Shown in pieces: positions 8,674 through 17,785 of a stretch of DNA of 64,000 nt (positions are counted from its first letter, which is position 1; each line of letters begins with the position of its first letter). The position numbers and the translations under genes are program-made. Origin of the DNA: JAUNSR01 sp036655755 (lineage in GTDB: Bacteria > Bacteroidota > Bacteroidia > Bacteroidales > JAUNSR01); the NCBI GenBank assembly GCA_036655755.1, contig JAVVPN010000004.1, positions 1 to 64,000 on the forward strand. Direction: 5' to 3'. The notes under the pieces were generated by a model. The model was not told the origin of the DNA, did not search any database, and saw only the letters and a program-made list of their open reading frames with translations.

Positions 8674-8807
8674 GGCGTTTTTTTGAAAACGATATTATAT
8701 TTACATTAACAGATAGATGAGGAACCCGCATTAATAATTTCTATTACCATAGACACGACCAATGCATGTTCCATACGATTTTATTGCAAAAAATAAATTG
8801 ATTACGT

Positions 8808-9785
8808 ATGAGTTTATATCCTTTTAAGTTTGAGCCACTTCTTCGTCCAATGATCTGGGGAGGAAATGATATTTGTAAATTTAAGGAAATTACTCCTGTT
8901 GAGGCAGGAATCGGCGAAAGCTGGGAAATATCTGATTTTAAGGATAGTATGTCGGTAATTGCCAATGGTGAGTTGAAGGGGAAAAGCTTACAGGAAGTGA
9001 TTGCTGAAAACGGAGCAGAGTTTATGGGTAAACATGTTTATGACCGTTTTGGCAACCGCTTTCCATTGTTGGTGAAATTTATTGATGCCTGCAACGATCT
9101 TTCTATTCAGGTGCATCCGGATGATGAATTGGCCGGAGAGCGTCATCAGTCTTTTGGAAAGACAGAAATGTGGTATGTGATCAATGCAAGAGAGGGTGCC
9201 GGGCTTTATTCGGGATTTTCTTCTCAGATTACACCGGATGAATATGTTGAACGTGTGAAAAACAACACATTCATGGATGTGTTAAAACGTTATGAGGTGA
9301 AGCCTAATGATGTGTTTTTCTTGCCTGCGGGGCGTGTGCATGCTATCGGAAGCGGATTGTTTGTTGCTGAGATTCAGCAGACGTCAGATGTAACCTACCG
9401 TATTTATGATTATAACCGTCTGGATAAGGAGGGTAATCGTCGTGAGTTGCATACAGACCTGGCTAAGGATGCAATCAATTACGAAGTATTGCCAAATTAT
9501 CAGACCGAATATACACGTCAGGAAAATGTGCCGGTAGAATTGGTGGAATGTAAATATTTCCATACGAATTTGCTGGAGATTAATCAGCCGCTTGAACGTA
9601 AACTAAAACAGTTTGATTCATTTGTAATCTATATCTGCAGTGCCGGAAAAGGTATTATTGAAGACGCTGCCGGAAATAAAGTTGAAGTACGTAAAGGTGA
9701 TTCGATTCTTATTCCTGCGTCATTGGCAGATATGACAATTTATCCTGAGGGTAATCTGAACTTGTTGGAAGTATATATTCCTTGA
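8808..9785 (+). CDS. manA: mannose-6-phosphate isomerase (class I)
   Basis: Zinc-dependent cytoplasmic isomerase that interconverts mannose-6-phosphate and fructose-6-phosphate, linking mannose use and GDP-sugar synthesis to glycolysis. The 325-residue length suits the short class I form of Bacteroidota and Firmicutes. Visible family motifs are QVHPDD (zinc ligand His103), GKTEMW (Glu120), PAGRVHAIG (His178) and YRIYDYNR. The C-terminal part is a second cupin-like fold (KQFDSFVIYICSAGKG, VEVRKGDSILIPA). It is a single-gene unit between the GHL10 gene and malQ, and ends before a strong bidirectional terminator. Confidence 0.95.
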   Translation: MSLYPFKFEPLLRPMIWGGNDICKFKEITPVEAGIGESWEISDFKDSMSVIANGELKGKSLQEVIAENGAEFMGKHVYDRFGNRFPLLVKFIDACNDLSIQVHPDDELAGERHQSFGKTEMWYVINAREGAGLYSGFSSQITPDEYVERVKNNTFMDVLKRYEVKPNDVFFLPAGRVHAIGSGLFVAEIQQTSDVTYRIYDYNRLDKEGNRRELHTDLAKDAINYEVLPNYQTEYTRQENVPVELVECKYFHTNLLEINQPLERKLKQFDSFVIYICSAGKGIIEDAAGNKVEVRKGDSILIPASLADMTIYPEGNLNLLEVYIP

Positions 9786-9804
9786 GATAAAGGTTGAATG
9801 AATA

Positions 9805-9855
9805 AAAAATATCCGCTCCTGCTTCCTTATAAAGGAAATAGGAGCGGATATTTTT
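9805..9855. terminator. bidirectional terminator between manA and malQ
   Basis: Arms 9805-9820 and 9840-9855 are perfect 16-bp complements that include A-run and T-run ends, with a small inner hairpin in the loop. It serves the convergent manA (+) and malQ (-). Confidence 0.9.
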
Positions 9856-9858
9856 ATT

Positions 9859-12534
9859 TTATCGTCCGGATTTGATAATCAGGTCTTTCATCTTTTGATT
9901 GAATGCGTCGGCTTGCATCAGTTCGTCGATAGACAGGTGCATCCGGTAGCGCCAGTAGTGGCGGGAGATAGCCGGCACATTGATACGCTCTTCGTGTGGA
10001 TTATCGCGACGTAGATTTTCATCCATCGAAAGCCAGTCCTGAATCGGCAGAATCGTAAACATAGCCGGCGATTGCAGGTGTTGGTTGATAATCGATTCGC
10101 AGATAGTCCCTGTGCAGGTATCGGGAGCCTGTCCCTCGCCGTGCAGTTGTTCGTGATAATAGCGTTGGCTGAGCTGTCTGTTTTCTTCCCACCATTCGCG
10201 TAAAGTGCTCATGTCGTGTGTCGAGGTGGTGCATACCGATAAATAAGGGTATTCTTTGGGATCGTCGAATGATAAACCCTGTTTTTTAGGCATGCGCTGA
10301 ATCTCAAGACTGAGTATGCGGAGCTCTTCCAATACCTCGGCTACTCCGGCCGGTATCATGCCCAGATCTTCGGCACAAGCCAGCATGGGCGTGGCATTCA
10401 GTAAGGGAGGCAATTTTTCAAGAGCTTCATGACACCAGTATTTATTGTTACGTTCATAAAAGAACTGATTGTAGAGGCGGTTGTAAGCATTTTTTTGCGA
10501 CGGATCGAGTGCTTCATATGCCTTGGTTTCCTGTGCGGCGATACGGGGATGATATTTGCCTTTTTGTTTTCTGTCTTCCAGAAACAATACTTCACCAACA
10601 AGACGAAGCAATCCGTCGCGAATGTGCAACGTCTTTTCGTCAGTCAGATCATTGAAGTTGCTCTCAATTTCACGCTGCGTATCGTATTCTTTTTTTAATG
10701 CATAGCTTTCCCATCCGGTTGATTCGAGAAAACTCTCTTTTACCTCTTGTGTGTTTTCGCCGAATAATTCCTGTAGGAAATATTCACGGATATACGGATT
10801 GCATACTCTGTCTTCCTCGAAGTTGAATCCGAACGCACGTATTTCGTCTGCGGTAAATGGCAGTGCGGGGTTGAAATGGCCCAAGAGTCCTTGTGTGGCT
10901 TTGAACGGAATTTCCCAGATACGGAAAAAACCGAGAATGTGATCAATGCGGTAAGCATCGAAATAATCGGCCATTTTAGTAAAGCGCTTTTTCCACCAGT
11001 CATAGTGATCCTCTTTCATCAGTTCCCAGTTATAGGTAGGGAATCCCCAATTCTGCCCGTTTTTTGAGAAATCATCGGGTGGAGCTCCCGCCTGGCTATC
11101 CATATGGAAAAGGGCCGGGTTGACCCAGGCATCTGCACTGGTACGGCTGATTCCGATAGGAATGTCTCCTTTTAAAATGATTCCTTTTTCACGGGCATAG
11201 GCCGACACTTTACTTAGTTGCTGGTCGAGCAGGTATTGTACGAATTGATAAAAGGCCAGTTCGGTATATTCTTCCGATTCAGGATGGTTCATTCGTTCTA
11301 CTTCTGCTGCATCATATGTGCTACAAGTGCTCCACCAATGAAAATAGGGGGTTTTATGTTTATCTCGTAAATAAGAGAAGGCCGAATAGGGTAGTAGCCA
11401 CTCTTTATTGTTCTCAAAGAATCTCTTGAACGAATCGGAAGCCAGGGTTTCTGTTCCTTTTTCTTCAAACAGTTTCCGCAGATATGCCCATTTGCCTTCG
11501 GTTACTTTTTCATAATCAATATCCGACAGTTTGTTGAGACGCTTTAATTCTTTTCTGTAATCGTCCATTTTTTCTTTATCCTGCAAAATGCCCGCTTCTT
11601 CCAGGCGGATATATGCCGGATGAAGGGCGAAGATTGAGTTGGCATTATAGGGGTAGGAGTCGTGCCATGTGTGTGTCATGGTTGTGTCGTTTACCGGCAG
11701 GATCTGAATGATTTTCTGGCCTGTTTGTACAGCCCAGTCAATCAGGGGGATGAGGTCTGAAAATTCTCCAATTCCGTACCCTTTCTCCGAGCGTAGCGAA
11801 AACACAGGAATAGCTACCCCGGCTCCTTTCCAGTTGAGTTTTGGTCTTCTGAAATGGAATCCATCAGCCAAAAGAGTTCCTGTTTCGTTTTGAAGGCAAT
11901 CTGGTATGATGTGGTCGGAACCTTCTTCCCATACGATATTTTGGCGATTACTTTCTTCTGTGCTGATGAATTTGAAATGAAATGGAAGCTGAATCTCCTT
12001 GCGGTCGAATGTTATCTCCCATTCATCCGGACGGATGCGGTACATCGCGGGTGCTTTCTGTGGATCCCAGTTGCCGCTTATCGTATTGTTTCCACTTAAT
12101 AGCAAGAGTTGGTGGGCCGAACATTCGGGCGCATAACAGCGAATAACTAGTGTATCGGTTTTTAATGCTGGTTCTGCAGTTGCATTTTCGTGTTTAAACA
12201 CACATTTGGTGAAAGCCGAGGAGTAAAAGGGCTGGTCGACCGGGAAGTTTTGCCAATGGTCAAAAATAATCAGGCGGGGAGTCTTGATATTCTCCAGGCT
12301 ATGGATTCGACCATACTCTTGATTGTCGTCTTTACCATTTTCACGTATCAGATATCGGTATGTAAAAGCAGCGTCTTCCGGAATCGTGGCTTCAAGTTGC
12401 CAGATTCCGTTTGTAAGGTATTCAAGTGGGAGTGCTTGTTCGGGTTGGTTTTCTCCCAGTTGGGGAAGCGAACCGATGATCCATACGCTTTGTCCCCATT
12501 GTGTATGATATTCAAGGTTGAATTGTATTGTCAT
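9859..12534 (-). CDS. malQ: 4-alpha-glucanotransferase with tandem CBM20 domains
   Basis: Amylomaltase of family GH77 that disproportionates malto-oligosaccharides during glycogen or starch breakdown. At 891 residues it is the large form: two N-terminal starch-binding CBM20 domains (about 1-95 and 125-225; WIIGSLPQLGENQPEQALPL, LLLSGNNTISGNWDPQKA), then the catalytic barrel. GH77 signatures are present: YPYNANSIFALHP, GDIPIGISRTSADAW, the nucleophile region FDAYRIDHILGFFRIWE, the acid/base region ACAEDLGMIP, and TTSTHDM with the third catalytic Asp. This layout resembles plant DPE2 and other Bacteroidales MalQ proteins. There is no signal peptide, so it is cytoplasmic. A -7 box at 12588-12595 gives a leader of about 50 bases. 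Confidence 0.95.
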   Translation of the reverse strand: MTIQFNLEYHTQWGQSVWIIGSLPQLGENQPEQALPLEYLTNGIWQLEATIPEDAAFTYRYLIRENGKDDNQEYGRIHSLENIKTPRLIIFDHWQNFPVDQPFYSSAFTKCVFKHENATAEPALKTDTLVIRCYAPECSAHQLLLLSGNNTISGNWDPQKAPAMYRIRPDEWEITFDRKEIQLPFHFKFISTEESNRQNIVWEEGSDHIIPDCLQNETGTLLADGFHFRRPKLNWKGAGVAIPVFSLRSEKGYGIGEFSDLIPLIDWAVQTGQKIIQILPVNDTTMTHTWHDSYPYNANSIFALHPAYIRLEEAGILQDKEKMDDYRKELKRLNKLSDIDYEKVTEGKWAYLRKLFEEKGTETLASDSFKRFFENNKEWLLPYSAFSYLRDKHKTPYFHWWSTCSTYDAAEVERMNHPESEEYTELAFYQFVQYLLDQQLSKVSAYAREKGIILKGDIPIGISRTSADAWVNPALFHMDSQAGAPPDDFSKNGQNWGFPTYNWELMKEDHYDWWKKRFTKMADYFDAYRIDHILGFFRIWEIPFKATQGLLGHFNPALPFTADEIRAFGFNFEEDRVCNPYIREYFLQELFGENTQEVKESFLESTGWESYALKKEYDTQREIESNFNDLTDEKTLHIRDGLLRLVGEVLFLEDRKQKGKYHPRIAAQETKAYEALDPSQKNAYNRLYNQFFYERNNKYWCHEALEKLPPLLNATPMLACAEDLGMIPAGVAEVLEELRILSLEIQRMPKKQGLSFDDPKEYPYLSVCTTSTHDMSTLREWWEENRQLSQRYYHEQLHGEGQAPDTCTGTICESIINQHLQSPAMFTILPIQDWLSMDENLRRDNPHEERINVPAISRHYWRYRMHLSIDELMQADAFNQKMKDLIIKSGR

Positions 12535-12587
12535 ATTGTTGAGTATTAGATAAGAGAGCGGGATATCGCGAAAAAGCGCCCTTAAAA

Positions 12588-12595
12588 CAAACTTA
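12588..12595 (-). promoter_or_regulatory. -7 box for malQ
   Basis: On the minus strand the sequence reads TAAGTTTG, a match to TAnnTTTG 53 bases before the malQ start, in the intergenic space after the nrdJ terminator. Confidence 0.45.
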
Positions 12596-12640
12596 CAAAA
12601 TTTTATATAAATACATGGGTTCTTGCGCTTAAGTTCATCA

Positions 12641-12677
12641 TAAAAAAAGCTGTCTTTCGCATTTAACGAAAGACAGC
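12641..12677 (-). terminator. Rho-independent terminator of nrdJ
   Basis: Perfect 11-bp stem (12649-12659 with 12667-12677, 7-base loop). On the minus strand it is followed by seven Ts (12648-12642). It lies 29 bases past the nrdJ stop. Confidence 0.9.
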
Positions 12678-12705
12678 CCGGGGCGTATGTATAAGATGAA
12701 TTCTG

Positions 12706-15231
12706 TTATCCGCAGCGAGAAGTGCCGCAAGATGTACAAATAAGGCACCCTTCTTGATAAATCAACGTTTCCTGTCCACAGTTCGGACAAGTCTGACCGT
12801 TGGCTTTGGTGCCGTTAGGTAAGTATTTTTTCAAGGCGCGTTCTACGCCGTTTTTCCAAGTGTTGATCGATTCGCTATCGAGCTCCAGTCCTGAAATCAA
12901 TTTTAAAACCTGATCCATCGGCATCCGGTAGCGGAGTACACCCGAAATCAGTTTCGCATAATTCCAGTATTCAGGATTGAATTTGTCAGATAATCCTTCA
13001 ATCGTTGTTTTGTAGCCGCGTTTATTCACATATTGGAAATCGTAACGTTTGTTTCCTTCAGCATCTACGGCTTTGATGATTTTCCCTTTTGTTACGTTTT
13101 TCGGAATCAATATTCCGTCTTCATCGTCGGCAAGACCGGTGAAGATTTCGTATGGCATACCATCTTTCAAACCGATAAAAGCAATCCATTTCTCACGATT
13201 GTTCTGAAATTTAACAACGTCAGCTTCCAGTTCGATTGGTCGTTTTACCGTGATTGGCGGAAGTTCCGGTTTTTTCTCCTCTTTTTTCGTCGAGATCAAT
13301 ACTCCCGAGCGAGAGCCGTCGCGATATACGGTACATCCTTTACAACCGCTTTTCCATGCTTCTACATAAAGCTGGTTTACTAAATCCTCCGATACGTCAT
13401 TTGGCAGATTGATGGTTACACTGATAGAATGGTCTACCCATTGCTGGATGCGTCCCTGCATACGTACTTTTTGTAGCCAGTCAACGTCGTTGGAAGTTGC
13501 TTTGTAATAAGGAGACCGGGTAATTAGGTCTTCTATTTCCTCTTGTGTGTAATGGTCGTGTACCGGGATATTGTTCATTTCCATCCATGTGATGAACTTG
13601 TGGTGGAAAACCACATATTCTTCAAATGCATCTCCCACTTCGTCAACAAAATCGATGCGAACCTGAGGGTCATTCGGGTTTACTTTACGGCGACGTTTGT
13701 AAACAGGCATGAATACCGGCTCAATACCGGAGGTGGTTTGAGTCATCAGGCTGGTTGTTCCGGTAGGAGCAATCGTCAGACATGCGATGTTACGGCGTCC
13801 GTACTGAATCATCTTTTCGTAAAGCGCAGGATCAGCTTCACGCAAACGGTTGATAAACGGATTGTTTTCCTCCCGTTGCGTATCGTATATTTCAAAGGCA
13901 CCACGCTCTTTCGCCAGTTCTACCGACGAGCCGTAGGCTGCCAAAGCTAACGTTTTATGTACACTCTCTGAAAAATCAGTCGCCTTCTCTGTTCCGTAAC
14001 GTAAACCGAGTGCTGCAAGCATATCTCCTTCGGCTGTAGTTCCTACGCCGGTACGACGTCCTTGCAAGGTACGGCGTTTGATTTTCTCCCAAAGATGGAT
14101 TTCTGTGCTTTTAACCTCTTCTGATTCCGGGTCTGCATGGATTTTATCAAGAATCTTTTCGATTTTCTCCATTTCCAGGTCGATAATATCGTCCATGATG
14201 CGTTGAGCAAGAGCTACATGCTTTTTGAACAGGTCGAAATTGAACGAGGCTTCCGGTGTAAACGGATTTTCCACATATGAATACAGATTGATAGCCAGTA
14301 ATCGGCAGCTATCGTAAGGGCATAATGGAATTTCCCCGCAAGGATTGGTTGATACCGTACGGAAACCAAGGTCTGCGTAGCAATCCGGCACCGATTCACG
14401 GAGGATGGTGTCCCAGAATAATACTCCCGGTTCAGCCGATTTCCATGCATTATGAACGATTTTCTGCCACAAAGCTTTTGCTTCTACCTCTTTAGTAAAG
14501 GCAGGAGTGTCTGAATCAATCGGAAATTTTTGTTCGTATTTCTTTCCGCTTACAGCTGCGCGCATAAAATCGTCATCCAATTTTACCGATACGTTTGCTC
14601 CGGTAACTTTGCCTTCCGTCATTTTAGCGTCGATGAATGATTCAGAATCCGGATGTTTGATGGATACCGACAGCATTAGCGCGCCGCGGCGTCCATCCTG
14701 TGCTACTTCACGGGTGGAGTTCGAATAGCGTTCCATAAACGGAACCAGTCCGGTTGAAGTAAGCGCAGAGTTTTTAACCGGCGATCCCGAAGGACGGATA
14801 TGGGAAAGGTCGTGTCCGACCCCGCCTCGGCGTTTCATCAGTTGTACCTGCTCTTCATCTATACGGATAATACCTCCATAAGAATCCGCTTTGCCATCTA
14901 GTCCGATTACAAAGCAATTCGAAAGCGACGCAATCTGGTAATTGTTGCCAATTCCCGTCATCGGGCTCCCTTGTGGGACAATATATTTGAAATGATCCAA
15001 CAATCCGGTCAGCTCTTCTTTGCTAAGCGGATTCGGGTAATTCTGTTCGATACGTGCCAGTTCAGATGCAATTCGATCATGCATCATTGCTGGTGAATTT
15101 TCGTAAATATTACCAAAAGAGTCTTTAAGTGCGTATTTATTAACCCATACGCGCGCTGCCAGTTCATCGCCTTTAAAATATTTCAGCGACTCGTCAAATG
15201 CTTCGTTGTAACTAAATGTTTTTGGTTCCAC
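12706..15231 (-). CDS. nrdJ: adenosylcobalamin-dependent ribonucleotide reductase (class II)
   Basis: Makes deoxyribonucleotides from ribonucleotides with a B12-derived radical, independent of oxygen, which suits an anaerobe. The 841 residues include the RNR barrel motif NPCGEIPL (around residue 315, active-site Cys with the Glu/Asn pair), the N-terminal GNNYQIASLSNCFVIG region with a redox Cys, RRGGVGHDLSHIRPSG, and TIAPTGTTSLM. The C-terminus carries a zinc-ribbon-like tail (CPNC...CTSC) and a final Cys near the end (TSRCG) that fits the mobile redox pair. No B12 riboswitch box was seen in the 377-base upstream region, but three TGTTGAAAA motifs are there. It is monocistronic with its own terminator. 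Confidence 0.95.
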   Translation of the reverse strand: MEPKTFSYNEAFDESLKYFKGDELAARVWVNKYALKDSFGNIYENSPAMMHDRIASELARIEQNYPNPLSKEELTGLLDHFKYIVPQGSPMTGIGNNYQIASLSNCFVIGLDGKADSYGGIIRIDEEQVQLMKRRGGVGHDLSHIRPSGSPVKNSALTSTGLVPFMERYSNSTREVAQDGRRGALMLSVSIKHPDSESFIDAKMTEGKVTGANVSVKLDDDFMRAAVSGKKYEQKFPIDSDTPAFTKEVEAKALWQKIVHNAWKSAEPGVLFWDTILRESVPDCYADLGFRTVSTNPCGEIPLCPYDSCRLLAINLYSYVENPFTPEASFNFDLFKKHVALAQRIMDDIIDLEMEKIEKILDKIHADPESEEVKSTEIHLWEKIKRRTLQGRRTGVGTTAEGDMLAALGLRYGTEKATDFSESVHKTLALAAYGSSVELAKERGAFEIYDTQREENNPFINRLREADPALYEKMIQYGRRNIACLTIAPTGTTSLMTQTTSGIEPVFMPVYKRRRKVNPNDPQVRIDFVDEVGDAFEEYVVFHHKFITWMEMNNIPVHDHYTQEEIEDLITRSPYYKATSNDVDWLQKVRMQGRIQQWVDHSISVTINLPNDVSEDLVNQLYVEAWKSGCKGCTVYRDGSRSGVLISTKKEEKKPELPPITVKRPIELEADVVKFQNNREKWIAFIGLKDGMPYEIFTGLADDEDGILIPKNVTKGKIIKAVDAEGNKRYDFQYVNKRGYKTTIEGLSDKFNPEYWNYAKLISGVLRYRMPMDQVLKLISGLELDSESINTWKNGVERALKKYLPNGTKANGQTCPNCGQETLIYQEGCLICTSCGTSRCG

Positions 15232-15289
15232 TATGCTTTATTTTGATAAGTTGAGGTATATTGTTCGTGAGATTAGATTCTAAGGTTAC

Positions 15290-15298
15290 TGTTGAAAA
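15290..15298 (+). repeat. TGTTGAAAA motif, copy 1
   Basis: Nine-base motif shared with the two longer copies at 15367 and 15431 in the nrdJ/nitroreductase divergent region. It lacks the TTTTCCA half found in the other copies. Confidence 0.5.
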
Positions 15299-15366
15299 AT
15301 TTGGTGATACAATGTTAGGTAGAATATTTATACTGAACAAATTTTGCAAACTAAAAAACATTGTAA

Positions 15367-15383
15367 TGTTGAAAAGTTTTCCA
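15367..15383 (+). repeat. 17-bp palindromic motif, copy 2
   Basis: TGTTGAAAAGTTTTCCA, exactly repeated at 15431-15447. The core GAAAAGTTTTC is an interrupted palindrome, as expected for a dimeric regulator site. No known operator matches it in my reading. Confidence 0.6.
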
Positions 15384-15430
15384 TTTTAAAAATTAAGTAT
15401 CTTAAGATTAGGTGTTTGCGATTTTTAAGC

Positions 15431-15447
15431 TGTTGAAAAGTTTTCCA
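15431..15447 (+). repeat. 17-bp palindromic motif, copy 3
   Basis: Identical to 15367-15383, with starts 64 bp apart (about six helical turns). It lies between the nrdJ start and the nitroreductase promoter. The rest of the 377-base region is AT-rich with no other feature seen. Confidence 0.6.
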
Positions 15448-15582
15448 AACTGAAAATTTGTTTTATAAGTATATTTTGTTTATTGAAAACTATATATCCA
15501 CTTTCGGTGTTGTTTGTTGGTCGATTTTCTTACATTATTTCAAATTTTATCCGTATGAAAACGGTATTGGGGTTTTATTGGT

Positions 15583-15590
15583 TATTTTTG
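15583..15590 (+). promoter_or_regulatory. -7 box for nitroreductase gene
   Basis: TATTTTTG fits TAnnTTTG, 18 bases before the ATG at 15609. Confidence 0.45.
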
Positions 15591-15608
15591 TAATAAAACC
15601 CGTAAGAT

Positions 15609-16367
15609 ATGTTGGAAGAAATGAAAAACAGACGGACGATTCGTCAATATCAGGAAAAAATGATTTCTGAAGAAAAGTTAACAAATTTGCTCGAAATTGC
15701 TTGTCGTGCCTCAACCATGGGAAATATGCAGCTATACAGTATTGTAGTTACCCGGGATGCGGAAATGAAAGAAAAATTAGCTCCCGCTCATTTTAATCAG
15801 CCGATGGTACGCACCGCTCCTGTTGTACTTACTTTCTGTGCTGATTTTAATCGTGCGGTGAAGTGGTGCGAGCAACGCGAAGCAGATCACGGTTATGATA
15901 ATTTCCAGTCGTTCATCGCGGCGGCTACCGACGCGCTGTTGGTGGCTCAGTCTTTCTGTAACGCAGCCGAAGCGGCGGGGTTGGGGATTTGCTATCTGGG
16001 GACGACAACGTATAATGCGCAGCCTATTATCGATACGCTCCGTTTGCCCGAATTGGTTGTGCCTGTAACAACTGTTACCGTTGGTTATCCGGCCGAATCT
16101 CCGGAGCAGGTAGAGCGTTTGCCGTTAACAGGGGTGGTTCATTACGAAAGCTATGAGCCGAATACTCGCGCGCGTATCGATTGTGTTTATACTGAGAAAG
16201 AAAATCTGGCCGCAAATATTCGTTTTGTAGAAGAAAATAACAAAAAGACATTGGCCCAGGTATTTACAGATGTGCGCTATACGCGCAAGAATAATGAGTT
16301 CTTTTCAGACGCGTTTTTGAAAGTGCTCGAAAATCAGGGTTTTCTAAAAGGAAAATTGAATTTCTGA
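15609..16367 (+). CDS. NfsA-like nitroreductase family protein
   Basis: A flavin-dependent oxidoreductase of the nitroreductase fold, 252 residues. The N-terminal FMN-binding segment is RRTIRQYQEKMIS, followed by CRASTMGNMQLYSIVV (phosphate/FMN contacts). AAATDALLVAQSFCNAAEAAGLGICYLG is the typical central helix and GYPAE the conserved strand. The extended C-terminus matches the NfsA/FRP branch. Family members reduce nitroaromatics, quinones or flavins with NAD(P)H; the physiological substrate here is unknown. The ATG at 15609 is placed 18 bases after a -7 box; a second in-frame Met (MKNRR) lies four codons later. It is divergent from nrdJ and convergent with dnaA. Confidence 0.85.
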   Translation: MLEEMKNRRTIRQYQEKMISEEKLTNLLEIACRASTMGNMQLYSIVVTRDAEMKEKLAPAHFNQPMVRTAPVVLTFCADFNRAVKWCEQREADHGYDNFQSFIAAATDALLVAQSFCNAAEAAGLGICYLGTTTYNAQPIIDTLRLPELVVPVTTVTVGYPAESPEQVERLPLTGVVHYESYEPNTRARIDCVYTEKENLAANIRFVEENNKKTLAQVFTDVRYTRKNNEFFSDAFLKVLENQGFLKGKLNF

Positions 16368-16370
16368 AAT

Positions 16371-16404
16371 AAAAAAAGAGATGCTTATTTTTTAAGCATC
16401 TCTT
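16371..16404 (-). terminator. dnaA terminator overlapping its last codons
   Basis: Stem AGAGATGCTTA (16377-16387) with TAAGCATCTCT (16393-16403) and a loop of five Ts on the plus strand. On the minus strand it is followed by seven Ts (16377-16371). The 5' arm on the dnaA mRNA lies within its final codons, upstream of the TAA at 16387-16385. Confidence 0.85.
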
Positions 16405-17785
16405 CAATTTCTGTCAGATTCGAGCGGAAGGCCTTGTCGATATCAAGTAGTCCGCTTATATTTTTGCAAGCATGCAGTACCGTAGCGTGATCACGTTTCC
16501 CAATCATCTCCCCAATACGCGACAGAGAGAAGTCGGTGTATTTCTTCGATAAGTACATAGAAATCTGGCGTGCATGTACGATTTCACGTTTGCGTGATTT
16601 TGAGTTGATCTGTTTGTTGTCGATATTGAAATAACGGCAAACAGTTTCCTGAATCGCCTCGATCGTAATTTGTTTTTTCTCAATATGTACGCTCGTGCTC
16701 AATACTCTTTCCGCAAGGTCAATGCTTATTTCACGATTAAAGATGGTTGAATGTGCCATCAGCGAAACGATAATTCCCTCCAGGTCACGTACATTGTCTG
16801 TGACGTTACGTGCGATATAATCTACCACTTCCTTATTGATTGACAATCCATCATGACGAATTTTATTTGTCAGGATAGAACGGCGCAGATCATAGTCCGG
16901 GCGTTCCAGTTCCGCTGTCAAACCCCATTTGAAACGGGTAAGCAAACGAGGTACCATTCCCTGTAAAGATACGGGCGGACGGTCGGATGTCATTACCAGC
17001 TGTTTGCGGTTCTGGTGCAAATGGTTGAAAATGTGGAAGAATGTATTCTGGGTTTGTGTTTTGCCTGCAAACTCCTGAATGTCATCAATCAGCAATACGT
17101 CGATGCTTTGGTAGAAATTGATGAAATCGTTCACTGTATTATTTCGTACCGCATCGGTATATTGTACCTGGAATAGGTGTGAGGTTACATATAGTACGCG
17201 CTTCGAAGGGTCTTGTTCTTTGATGCGGATGCCGATGGCATGCGCAAGATGGGTTTTTCCCACACCCGATTCTCCGTAAAGGAATAGTGGGTTGAAGGCC
17301 GTGTTCCCGGGGTTTTGAGCAATGGTTTCTCCCGCAGTACGCGCAAGTTTATTGCTCAGACCTGAAAAATAATTTTCGAAGTTGTAGTTTTGGTTCAACT
17401 GTGAGTCAAGATCGGCATACTGTTGCTGCTTAAACGGATCTGCGTTTCTTGGGGTTTCTTTCTGAACCGGCTGAGGTGCAATTACATTTGGCTTGTTGGT
17501 TCCTTCGATTTCTACCGTAGATTTGGTCTGGTTTTCAACTACGACCTGATACATCAATTGCGTCCCCTCCCCAAATACCCTGTAAAGGGATTGACGAAGC
17601 AGACTCACATACTTTTCTTCCAGATATTCATAGAAGAAATGGGTAGGTACCTGAATAGTTAAAACTTTATTCTGGAAATGAAGCGGAACAATGGGAGTAA
17701 ACCATGTTTTAAAAGCAGCCTCCGGTACATTGTCTTTGATTATATCAAGACATTTTTTCCATAAAGTTACGAAATCGGAACTCAT
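16385..17785 (-). CDS. dnaA: chromosomal replication initiator DnaA
   Basis: Binds DnaA boxes and opens the origin; AAA+ ATPase in the cytoplasm. The start at 17785 gives 466 residues and the expected N-terminus (MSSDFVTLWKKCLDIIKDNV); the open frame upstream has no family-like sequence. Domain I covers about 1-85, a Gln/Asn-rich linker 86-135, and the AAA+ domain 136-350 with Walker A GESGVGKT (171-178) and Walker B LLIDDI (231-236). Domain IV has the DnaA signature (SLSRIGEMIGKRDHATVLHA) near the C-terminus. Its terminator overlaps the final codons. I saw no cluster of TTATCCACA-type boxes beside the gene, so the origin is not clearly here. Confidence 0.97.
   Translation of the reverse strand: MSSDFVTLWKKCLDIIKDNVPEAAFKTWFTPIVPLHFQNKVLTIQVPTHFFYEYLEEKYVSLLRQSLYRVFGEGTQLMYQVVVENQTKSTVEIEGTNKPNVIAPQPVQKETPRNADPFKQQQYADLDSQLNQNYNFENYFSGLSNKLARTAGETIAQNPGNTAFNPLFLYGESGVGKTHLAHAIGIRIKEQDPSKRVLYVTSHLFQVQYTDAVRNNTVNDFINFYQSIDVLLIDDIQEFAGKTQTQNTFFHIFNHLHQNRKQLVMTSDRPPVSLQGMVPRLLTRFKWGLTAELERPDYDLRRSILTNKIRHDGLSINKEVVDYIARNVTDNVRDLEGIIVSLMAHSTIFNREISIDLAERVLSTSVHIEKKQITIEAIQETVCRYFNIDNKQINSKSRKREIVHARQISMYLSKKYTDFSLSRIGEMIGKRDHATVLHACKNISGLLDIDKAFRSNLTEIEEMLKK

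Noticed and set aside
15232..15608. Cobalamin riboswitch upstream of the B12-dependent reductase
   Set aside because: No GCCACTG-type B12 box or the expected multi-stem layout was seen, and the region is too AT-rich.
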